DNA of 64,000 nt from Neelides folsomi (taxonomy: Eukaryota > Arthropoda > Collembola > Neelipleona > Neelidae): contig JAQGBZ010000051.1 in assembly GCA_034687125.1 (NCBI GenBank), positions 186,001-250,000 on the forward strand, given 5' to 3'. Below are positions 1 through 11,400 of the stretch, one piece after another. The first letter of the stretch is position 1; each line of letters opens with the position of its first letter. The notes under the pieces were generated by a model, which was not told the DNA's origin, ran no database searches, and saw nothing but the letters and a program-made list of their open reading frames with translations. Position numbers and translations under genes: made by a program.

Positions 1-622
1 TGACTATCATTACTCTTAATGATTACGGTCAAATTCTGACACTTTTAATGCTAAATGCTGATATCTAATATCTCATTTTAAAATTTCGTTTAATATTTTT
101 TACTAATTTTTGTGAATAAACTTTTAACTAATACTGTATTAAAAGAATTTTGAAATGGTCTAACTGTCAAAATATAAAAATTCTCATTCTCATTGCAATT
201 TCACTATAAGATTAATAGATTAGAAATATCATACTTGTGGCAATTTCCAAAGATTATGTATGGTGGCTCTTTCTGGCAAAGTTAATTTTTTGTGGCATAG
301 TATAGCTAGTATTCATTATGGTGGCAATAAGTAAATTTTTTTAGGTAATCACAATTTTTAATACTGGAAATGTTGCTTTAATGCTGATTGCTTTTTAATG
401 TTTACGTTTTTGCTTTAATGCTAGCTAATTCATATAAGAATAATTTAAGATTTAGTTTTATTCAGAATTATTCAATTGTTTAATGAATCTCATTGTTTGT
501 TACATCATCATTATTAAAACTTGTTAATACATTATAAAAGCTTTAATTAGAAAATTATGTACTTAATATTATTATCGGTACTATATAATCATAAAATGGA
601 TAATTTAATTTGTATAAAAAAT
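1..622. other. AT-rich non-coding stretch
   Basis: No open frame, RNA gene or repeat array was seen. The stretch lies downstream of the minus-strand gene that ends at 623 and probably holds its 3' UTR and intergenic DNA. Confidence 0.5.
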
Positions 623-1292
623 TCATTTTTGGTCATTATTAAATAAACTTAAATTGAGCGTATGAGGTGAGGTGTTGTTTTTCTTCCCTTCGGTTTCTTC
701 CCTTAAGATCACATTGTATTCGTCAATTGCATCTAAAATAGCTAAAATTGGCTGATTGAGTCCGAAATAATCATTTTGTGGAAGGAGAATTTCGTTTCCA
801 ATCTTTGACTTCTTTTTCACTAGAAATCTTAATGGAGCCATTACGAGAAAAGCCAAAATATACGGAACTGAAAGATAAAAATTAAATAGTTATTTATTGA
901 ATTCATCCTCGATTTGGATTTGGGGTTAAGGATCAATATTAGTCAAATGTATTTAAGTGATTTCATGTGTAGTGTTGAATTATTGCATTACCTCCTAAGA
1001 AAAGGATGATTGTCATAAATACAACAAATGGGAATAGAAGCACAATGTAATTGAAACTCGCAAGTTTGTCTTTCAACACCGCAGCATCCTCATCACTCAA
1101 ACCAAGATTTTGATCAGTGACGAAGAATTTATTTGGATTGAAAGTGATGAAATGAGAAATGTCTTGATTCTCTACATCTTGATTTTCCCTTTGCTTCTTT
1201 ACCTCTTTGAATCTCCTTAAAAATCGACTCTTTCCGCTTGGCACGATCAACAACAACAAAATCAAATTCAATAATAAATATTTTTTCTGCAT
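623..1292 (-). CDS. Small secreted or membrane protein of unknown function
   Basis: Two exons join cleanly (1292-992 and 867-623; donor GTAATG, acceptor TTTCAG) to give 181 residues. Residues 1-22 form a strong signal peptide (basic start, then LLLNLILLLLIV). A basic stretch with RRFKEVKKQR and an acidic segment follow. Residues of about 79-117 are almost wholly hydrophobic with a Gly-Gly turn at the exon junction, which looks like a membrane hairpin or one long membrane segment. It ends in a KKK stop-transfer patch. The C-terminal 60 residues are polar with several NxT/NxS sites. No family is recognised. The layout (signal, disordered linker, hydrophobic hairpin, tail) resembles the unknown protein at 31239-32427. 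Existence as a gene is likely because signal peptide, phase and splice sites agree; function is unknown. Confidence 0.7.
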
Positions 1293-2094
1293 CTTTACTC
1301 AATTAATCTTGTATAATTGGAAATTAATTAATTTTGCTAATCGAATCTCCCCATCCAATTCAAATTTCGAAAACTCCTAAATACCATTTAATAAGACTCA
1401 ATTTTACTATGACTCGTTCCGTCCTAAGATATTTAGAGAACTCAATGTCAGATGAATTTGAAGTTCACAGAAAGAGGTCTGACCGTTTGACATGATGTTA
1501 TGAATATCTTTATGTTTGGCGAATTCATTAAGAAAGAATTTAAATAGTGTGATATGCATTATGTCCATAAGACATACATAAATGTCTATTGTTGATCTAA
1601 ATATTACTCACTCTATCAGTATAATTGTCATAAAACCGTTAAATAACCTTGTTATATTTGATTTGAATTATGTAAAACAAATCCTTAATTTTTAATATAA
1701 CTAAAAGTAAGAAACAAATGCTCTACAAAAAGCACCGTGAAGTATACCATAAATATATACAGATATGCATACTGGAAAGTCCAATTGGTAACTTCTGTTG
1801 TGTATTTTGTATGGAGTGTGGAATGGAGTTTTGTGTTGGTCGTCTCAGTTCGACCGAGAAACCGGAATGAATTTACATGCGCTGTTTTGGTATCAATTCT
1901 CCCCCTCCGGAATGGTCTATTCCAATGCACTAGGAACGAGAAATCCGGGATAGAGAAGAGAAGGGAGAAAAGTCCCGAGCCCCTAAACCCCGGGATCGGA
2001 GAGGAAGAGGCGAACTTGTAAAGAATTTCTCAATCGATTGAAGTCGATTTCATTTTCCACCACGATCCCGTTCATTCAATTGCGGGAGGTGAGG
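1293..2094. other. Intergenic region between divergent genes
   Basis: This lies between the start of the minus-strand secreted protein and the start of the TMEM35-like gene. The part from about 1750 to 2090 is GC-richer and open in several frames on both strands. No frame has a recognisable domain, so it is best read as promoter and 5' UTR of the TMEM35-like gene. Confidence 0.45.
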
Positions 2095-2786
2095 ATGTCG
2101 AAGATCGTCCTCAAATCTCTCTCGCTCCTCCTCGGCATCTTCTTCATTTTCCTCGGCCTGGTCAAAATCACTCCTTACATCAACAAGGAGCTCAACAAAG
2201 ACATGGTAAATATTTTACATCATTGGATTACATAACTCCCATAACATTCCGCTCTTTTGACAGCGAAAGGAGTTTGTGAAATATTCCCACGTCTTTCCAC
2301 TCTCGCAAACCATCGGATTCAAAATCCCGTCGAAATGGTATCGGCGGGTTTATGGGAGCATTGAACTTCTATGTGGATTTCTTCTCGCCTTTGTTCCAAA
2401 TGGTAAATAATTTTAAACCTTCAATTCCATAATTTCGATTTTAAATAAAGGAAATTGATTTAACATATTTATTGATTTAGCTCCATTAAAAAAGGGATCA
2501 AACATCATCTTGTTTATTACAACGGTTCTTGGTTGCTACTCCCATTTCCTCGTTGATGAAAAATTTGAAAGGACTGCTCCTTCTTTGGTAAATAATTAAT
2601 TTTAACATGATTAAATATTGAAAATCGAAAATTGGATTTAAATCAATAATTAAACCTTTAATTTATTTCTTGAAGGTGTTTTTCTTCATGTTGAGTTGTC
2701 GCCTTGTGGTTGAATATCAACAAGAACGAGCTGAAGCAGCGACACTTGAAGCAGCCGAGAAAGCAAAATTAGAAAAAGCTGATTGA
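2095..2786 (+). CDS. TMEM35/NACHO-like four-pass membrane protein
   Basis: Four exons (2095-2205, 2264-2402, 2481-2587, 2676-2786) give 155 residues, close to the family's usual size. The protein starts at the ATG after GGTGAGG. Segments read as membrane helices are residues 5-24 (IVLKSLSLLLGIFFIFLGLV), about 65-82, 88-105 and 117-132. The lysine/proline signature KITPYINKEL after helix 1 and the late CRLVVEY motif match TMEM35A/B, a DoxX-like family. Vertebrate TMEM35A (NACHO) is an ER chaperone for nicotinic acetylcholine receptors; other members are poorly known. The tail is charged and Ala/Glu/Lys-rich. All exon phases agree. Assignment to the family is firm; the chaperone role is inferred from the vertebrate member. 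Confidence 0.85.
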
Positions 2787-5443
2787 ACACCGAAAGCAAC
2801 TTCTTCAAGTCATTTTAATTCAATCTGAGATTATCTTTGAGATTTCTTTAATTATAATTATTATTTAATTCACGTTATCATTAATTGTATTTTACCAAAC
2901 TCGATTCATTTCCTTTCTATTTACGTATTCACACTGTACGGGCGTAACATTATTCACACGTGTATTGATTTGGATATGTCCATTTTACGTTCTGTATCTT
3001 GTATATGATAATTATGATATGCCTTATTAAGTACTCATAATGATAATTAAGTTAAGGAATAAATTGAATTAATTAAACCAAGTGTCATTGGATGAGTGGG
3101 AATTTAAATGTAAATTAACCTTTGTAACTTTAGTGTTGTATTTATGACAAAGTCAGAACCATTGCCAAGATTCATTATCGTACTGAACCTAAATATGGCC
3201 GATCTTAATCTTAATAAATCAACAATCTTAATAAATATTTAAAGTTCAATTGATGAAATTTCTAAATACTCGAATTTACAAGTTAAAAAAGGGATGTTCA
3301 TTTCTTGTGCTCAAATAGCGGCCAATCATTGATGAATAAATGTTTATAAGCCTTTAGATCAATTCCCATTCATTTGATCATCCAATGAAATAAATGGAAA
3401 CACATTCGAAATTCATTTTTTATTTCATCTTAATTGATATGTTTATATTTTATTAAATTACGCATATCTTATTTTTGGGTGAAAATTTTAACACAAAAAG
3501 AATAAGCACTTGACATATTACACTGTATATAAAGAAAGTGTATCTCATTTACAATATTAAATAGTTAATTAGTAAATAATTAAATATATTTCCAATAATG
3601 CAACAGCGATACATTATTATTATTTTATAAGACTCACAATTTAATATTTTTTAAGAACCCAAAGACTAAATATTTTAAACTGTATTTACAACCTTAAAAA
3701 TTGTAAATACGTAATCTAATCATATTTACACAATAGGTATTATATTTATATTATTTTACAAATTTTTAAATGGTAAGAAAGTCGTTTTCACGTTCATTCA
3801 GCAGTTTCTACTCTCGCATACAAATTCCATTGTTGATAATATTTTGCTCATTAAATTGATGATAATTGGAATATTTATAATTGGGAGGACAAAACAAATT
3901 ATGGATCCTAATGATCATATAATACAGATACTTTATTTAATATTTGGGTGTATAAAGGTGATTTAGAGTGAATTAAATAATGTTAGTTAAGTGGGTGTTT
4001 AATTAAAGGTGTTGTTTGGTGTTGGTGGGGATTTCTCATTTGGGAAATCGACTGACTAGATTGCCGCTGCCGCAAACTTCTTCCTCTTTTACGATCCGGA
4101 GAAGTGAAAACTTGAATAAAAAAATGATAATTAAAGAATGAATTATTTTAAACTATTCTTTAATGAAACCTCGTTTCATAAATTCCCAGTAATAAAATGT
4201 ACAATATTTCACAACACTTTGTTACAGCTTTACAACATTAGGGAAAGAGTTTTAAGGCTTCTACGTAATTAACTTTTTCCAAAAATCTATTTACCAATGG
4301 TCGCTAAATCTTATGATTATTATTTAACAGATCTCATTTACATTTTATAAATATTCTCAAGCAGATTTTAAATGACATAATTAATAAATACAATTAAGCT
4401 TATGTACATTTAAAATGTAGAAATTATGGCTATTGATATTCTATTTAAATATTTAATATATTTATGTAGTTATAATTTATAATGTAATGTGGGTAGTTAA
4501 ATAGGTTTGCTACGTTCCACAATGAGGCACGTTAAAATTGTGAAGGTTTTGATCTCTCCTATTCAAAATAACTCATTTGAACGCATTTTGCACAACTGTG
4601 GAGTTTTTTTGTTTAAATTAATTCTTCACCTGTGCAGATTTCTCACAACCAAAATATTTTTCAAACGTTCACGCAATATGTCAATGAAGAATTCGTTTGA
4701 GTTGAAGAATCCAAGTTTTTGGTTTACAATTAATGTAAAATCACAAGAGTTTCACACAGCCCTTTTTTATCTAAAATGAAAATCCAAGATTGATATTTTA
4801 GTTTTCAATATGTAGTATTGCATTTTGTTTCGTCTCGTCGTCGAGCAAAGGTGAGATATTTCAATTGGATGACTAAATATATCTAAATACTTACAATAAA
4901 TACAGTAGGATTCGTTAATTGCATTTCGTATTTACTCTAATTACACAATTCCTTAAATTCCACTTTTTATATTTTATAATTATTATTTTATTAAATTTAA
5001 TAAAATTCTACATTAGGTTTTGATTTCAACATCGTGACATTTACTACTACAATGCCTGAAATTGATAAAATTAGAAAAGTTTAAAATTAAAGAGGAATAT
5101 AGTTAAATATCAAACTGTATGGTATATCATAACATAAGTAATTATATTTACTTTCATAAGGTTAATCTATATAACTTAGAATATAGAAAATAATACAAAA
5201 TAGTAAAGTAGCTCAACGCAATGATATAATTTCAGCTAATGGTTATGTAAAAAGTATTTTGCTCGTAGAAAAAGGAAAAATATTCACAAAGTTGGATTTA
5301 TCATACATTTGATACAATTTCTATTTAGTTAAAGTTATTGGTATAATTAGAAATGTTTTGTTCAATTAGGTTTTATATAAGTTTAAAAAATGTTTATTTT
5401 AATAAATAAGTTCATCTTGTTTTTCTCTCCGTATGTTTTGAGT
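2787..5443. other. AT-rich intergenic stretch
   Basis: It separates the TMEM35-like gene (+) from the 3' end of the pikachurin-like gene (-). No coding exon with sensible splice sites was seen. An open frame at 4507-4779 lacks any domain and is AT-driven. The region will contain the two genes' 3' UTRs. Confidence 0.5.
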
Positions 5444-8400
5444 TCAGTCGCAATAGTCGACGTTTCTTCCTTCGGAGGCGTCTTGAAGTAGCGAAACTCT
5501 AAAGTCAGGGCCAAGTGTTAAATCTGCTAAACAACCCACAAGGCCGTCAGCGTAACGGTTCAGACTTTGATGTCTCGCATCTTCTAATCCTCCTAATACA
5601 ATTAAAATAATTGTTAAATCCCCTCCTTAATCATTACAATAATCATTTAAGCTAACTAACTAACAATAAGCTTATACCTAATAATAATTATTACAGATAT
5701 TATTAATTTTTAATGGTAATCCAACCTAGGTAAAGGCCGCCGTTGATATTCAACTGCCGGAGTTTTCCGGGAGCGATTCCAATGACAGGGGGGCCATTGT
5801 CCACAGATAGCCTCGCTTCTTGCTCATTTCTTAAAAATATCATTTCAATCATATAAAATCATTGATCGTTTATTAAACTTGATTCATATACAATTCATAT
5901 ACTTAATTAAACTAATTTTTAAATTAAATATCAACATATTAAATAAAATATGTAAAGATTTCAATGGCCACCTTATGAGAGTGACGAGATGCCAAAGCCC
6001 ATCAAATATCTGAGTGACATTGTAAGTGATGGATATTTGACCAGAGCCGAGTGAAAAGGCTGCGTAGAGAAATCCCCCTCTCAACCCAACAGATAAAAAG
6101 TCGCTTGAAGGACTCATCAACTTCCGACCAGCCCACAAGAGCAAACCTCGAGATGAACTCGTCTTCACACGGAAACTCAAATTGAGTCGCGACCCAGAAA
6201 TCCTAAAAACATAATTTATTCTTAAATGAGTTAAATATGTACGAATTAATGCTAATGGATTATTTCCACAAGGATTAAACTGCTACAAGCCGTTATGACT
6301 ATTTACTTACCTACTTAATGTAAGTAGTTAAAATGAATATTAATCATGTAATTAAATAATTTAGCTTGTTTATTATACCTTTTGATAATTCTAGGGGAAG
6401 TAAAATGAAGATATGAGTCTCCAATAAATCTCGGAGCGGTGAGGACGTCTTGTTTGTCCATTCTTGACCCGCAATATTGGTCGCGGAATCCGAGAGGACA
6501 GTGACATTTGAACGTCTCAAGGAGCGGAACACATTCGCCCCCGTGGTCGCATGGATTCCTCAGGCACGGATGAGCACAATTCTCCAAATTAACTCCTGAC
6601 ATTGCTGAACCCATGATACGAACCGCCTTCTCGTTAATCACCAACTAAACACACATTACAATTATAATATTTTCACCTTTAATCACATACAACAAAAAAC
6701 TGTATATCTGATAAGAAAAATCTAAAATACAATAAACATGAAAATGGTTTGAATTTTTTGAATCTTTACATTTAAAATATTCACTGTTGTGAAATTGCAT
6801 TTTTCAATTTGTATTAAATTATATTGTTTAGTTTGAATTGTAGTTTAATATAAAATAGGAAGTTTGTCCTTGTGAGTAAAAACATGAGAATGAATGAAAA
6901 TAACGCGTGATTGAAAGTTGAGTAAATTGATGATGGAAGTCTGAGGAAAGTTAGTGATATTATGAAGGAAGTAAAGTGAAAAGAAAGTTGAAACTCGACA
7001 TTTCTCTTCTCTACAGATATTTTCAAAGTTTCACAAACGACCTGAAAAACTTTTAATGCTTATTATTCTATCCCAATGGATGTACTAATGTAACATTCTA
7101 TTTTACTTCAAACTTCCTTAATTGAATGCTCATCTTCTTAAAGATCTTAGCAGTGAAAAAGTAAACTTAAAAGTAATCATTTAAAATTCAAGTTTTCCTA
7201 TAAACAAGTAAAATATTGGGCAAATTGTGCTGAATCCGAACCTTTTGAATGCACCCAGAAAATCCTCCATGAATCTTCACCTTCGGAGAAAGCCAATCGG
7301 TGTCGGGAATTCCGCCGAGGAAGAGATTGTGTGGGAGAGATAGCTGGAATTCAATTTATATTTTATATAAGATTGAGATTGATATCTTTAATTTATTTCA
7401 CATGCTTCAATCAATTTTCAATAAATTAGATAAATGTATTCAGAGTAATTAATAATAATCAAAGAGGATTTGGAATTTGTATTCAGAGAAGGGTGAGTAA
7501 TTTGGAAAAACCTCAAAGAGAAATTACAAAGATTAAAGGATTCCTTCGCTTCGTATCATGTTCATATAGGAACTAAATTACTTATACTTAGAACTTTCTT
7601 ACTTAAATATCTTAAATGGATATTATGTAACAAAAGACTTCTACTGAAACTCGTGATCATATTACATCAAATTAATATCAGTGGATCTCTATCATTTGAT
7701 ATCATTTAATAATTTCTCCTATACTTTTGTTATATAAGTTCCACTTTATAATGTTAGTAATACATAGAGTACATAAAGTTAGGTAAAGTATTTATAAGAT
7801 TGGAAATCGGATTGTAGACATAATAAACGCGTCTGGATGAGTATCATTTACTAATTGATAAATTAATAAGTAAAGTATTTAGGTCAATAAATAGGATTTC
7901 TCTATTTAACCCTCACATTTAGAAGAAATGTTTTAGAATTCTCTCCACGAAAACTTCTACACTGGAACTAAAAATCCACAAAGAACTCCCACGCTTGGTC
8001 ACAACGCCATGTTTTATTTATTCAACCTTCACATGACATTAAATCTCTTTATTCATTTGAATATCAAAACACACGTCATTCCAATGTTTGAATACATCTC
8101 CCCAGTTGCATAAATAAATAAATAAATATTTACATTTCCCCATTTTCAAAAAGAGGATCAAATCCAAAATCAAATCAAATCCATAAAAATAAATTGATTT
8201 CCAACATGAAAGAAATCTGAAAAAAGTGAAATGTATATAAGAAAGATAATCTATCTTAATAAACGGATAGCCTAACCTCACCTACATAGTGATTTCCATA
8301 TAATGGACCTATCAAATGTATCAATTTTTGTTTTATTGAATAGGAATTTGGGAATGAAAGGATTATGGTTGATTTATTAAAGTGAGAAATGAAACCTGAG

Positions 8401-11400
8401 TGAAAGCTCCAGGCGTGAGAGACATTAGCGGTGATTGATTATCGATCCTCATTGAAATGAGTCGCCCAGTTCGAGAAACAATCACGCGGTGCCATTCGCC
8501 CAAACTCAACGTTGCTTCACTCCTACAAATTAAAATTAATTAAAGTTAATTAGGGTAAATTCCAATTAAATCCAACAATTATATATAATTAAATTAAAAT
8601 TATAAAAATATTTATTTAATGGCAAAGTTGACTCAATATTCGTAACTTGTAATTTAATACCTAATGGTCGCCGTGCCAGTTCCAAGATCCATTGTGAATT
8701 CCAAATGTCCCTGATCGATGTACAAAGCAATGAAGTCTCCCACTCCGTCCGTTCTGTATCCATTGTAGAGGATGAGGCCGTCGAGGCCATCAACCTTCAA
8801 GACTATTTCCAACTCCAACCAAGAAAGAACTCGGGATAAACCCAGGCCGCTGTACTTCAAATACGAAGACCCGTTGAATGATGGAATCTGTTCAAAATGG
8901 AAGAATTGATCCAACTTGTCCAATACTTAAAGTTAAAACGTGGAGGAGATGAAGCAGAATGAGATTTCTATTCACTGGCTATTCTCCCTATGCCTGTTGC
9001 ATATCAAAATGACTGACCTGGAGGTCGAGCGGAGTTTCGCAAAGGTTTCCTGAATACCCGAGTGGGCACAGACACGTGGGCGTATCTTCTTTCTGTACCA
9101 CACATTGACCACCATGTTGGCACGCAAGCAAGTCACATACTCCTTGTTCGTTGCAATTCTCTAAATAACAAAAATTTGGAAATTCTTAATCCTACGCATT
9201 CCATTTTATAAAGAAATTGAAAAACTTTACAAAAAAAAATTTACAGTAAAAACATCAATTTACAATAATGCAAAAAAACTGTTGAAAAAATATGAAACGA
9301 GATTTTAAATTTTTTGTGCCATTACCAATATCAATTCCCATGAGAGCATCCCCGCCGTTTTCCGCATCACTCAATCCAAATCTGTAGGGTCTGTCGTTGA
9401 TGACGATGTTCTTAATGCATCCTCTGAATCCTTTGATATTTCTCATGATTCCAAGAGCGTCTGTCGTTTGTTGGTCTTCTTGTGGCGTAGGCGGGGAGTC
9501 GGTGGAATCCTTTGACGGCGGAGGCTCAGTGGGTGACGAAGGACTCTCGTGGGAATCCTCCGACTCGAATGGAGGACCCGTTGGGGTCGCGATCTGCTCA
9601 AACCCAACCGCACCACCCGTCCCATTCCCATTGGATCCAATTGGGAACGTAAGAGAAATGTTCCCGGCTCCTCCGATAAAAACGGGCTGGCGGAATGTGA
9701 TCCGGGAAAATAATCCCTGGAAATAAAACAGTATGAGACCCGCTGTCTTCCTTTGGCTGATAAAGGCCCTCGTAATAACAAAGACCTCAGCAATCAAGGG
9801 GAAATCTCCAATGAATGAGGACCAAGGACATTAAAATAAATTGGACATGTTGAGATTACCTTGGACCTTCCTTGAGTAAAGGGACCTTCGTTGAGTTGCA
9901 TCCAACCGTCCCACCGTCTACGTAGAATATTAACCCGATTCCACTTTTGTAACCAAACCGGGCGAGGAGACCGAACGAAACCCGAACCAGAACCGCAATC
10001 AAATCTAAATAAATAAATATGCAAATTATATTAATTTGGCCCCGGTTTGGGTCATAAATTACTTAAATTAGTTCTCTTTGGCCATGAATTAAATTCAATT
10101 ATACTAATACTATAACATAAAGCAATTTATATTATAGTAAAGTAATTGTTAATAAAATTAAACGACTATAAGACAAGTTTAAATCTTTTTTGTAAAAGTT
10201 AATTATTTTTATAATGTATTAGATTTAGGTAATAATGATTTCGTTCTAACCTGAATTCCAAGAAAGAGTCTTTGATAAAAAGAGCCAGGAAATCTCCGGA
10301 CAAGTCATCTCGTTCTCCAGTAAGTAAAAGGATGCCGTTTGGAGATTCAGGTCTAAACTCCAAAGAGATTTGATCCGACATGTACGCGTCATGGAGGACC
10401 GGAAAAGCCACCCAACTTTGTCCACGGAACAACCCTGACGTGTAGCCGCCCACTCGATCGCTGCTCTCATCTACAAAATAGAGATAGTAAAATAGTAGCG
10501 ATAAGGAATTGAAAAAAGGAGTTCAAAAAGGTTCAAAAAGTGTCTTGAATTTGTTTAGGTGACAAATCGGATTCTCTCGTCTTTTTAAATGACGTTCCCC
10601 AACGTTTGTTAACCCCTGTATGAAATGAAATGAGCCCTTTGGGGGAGTCGTGAAGGAGGGGAATAACAAAGACAGACCGAAATTGATTTCAATCTCAACT
10701 TCAACATTTCGCTCACAAATCTTTCTTTTTTCCCTTTCAGACGTCCATTTTCGATTCAGACCATTTCACCATTTCATTCAGTGCATTCAACCTCGGTTCA
10801 ATTGAGTCTATTAAATACATTAAATACCCACAAAATGCCACACGTAATGAATAAAACCAATTGTGGGAATTCTAACAATTGTAACAACACAGGTAAGTAG
10901 GCATACAATTCAAAATAAATTGCACAATAAATTCAATTTTAAAGATACATTTTCCAAAAAACCATCTAAATGTTAAGTTGTTTAAGACATTTGAACCATT
11001 ATAAAATGGTTTTTACCTTTTTAATCAAAATCATAACTCAGAACTTTTGAGTTTTGGGGAATTGTCTAATTGTAATTGTGCATAAATTGTGATTGAGTGA
11101 TTTTGTACGTTTTATTTAACTTTAAACAACAGATTTACATATAATTCAGAATATTATTTTTGAGTTGGGTTGACTGTTAGACCAAGGATTAGTTTGGAAG
11201 TTAATGGAAGTAAAAATTATCTTTCATGTGCCATTTGTTCCAAAGAAAGTTATGGAAGTGTTTTTTGTAATGAAATGGTTATGAAGTCTTGATCAATTTA
11301 TCATGGAACGTGTGGGCGAGTTGGTGGAATTGAAGTACATTTTTAGTTGTGAGTAATGTGATCTACTCCAATACTCTTTTCAGTCTAACTCTCCACTGGT

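Noticed and set aside
1685-2037. Overlapping open frames on both strands upstream of the TMEM35-like gene.
   Set aside because: No domain, no splice partners and poor composition; more likely 5' UTR and promoter.
9397-9726. Plus-strand 109-codon frame opposite LamG1.
   Set aside because: Antisense shadow of a confirmed coding exon with LamG motifs.
10834-10893. Plus-strand mini-ORF with a strong GTAAGT donor inside an intron of the matrix protein (MPHVMNKTNCG...).
   Set aside because: Only about 20 codons, with no downstream partner exon on the plus strand; likely chance.
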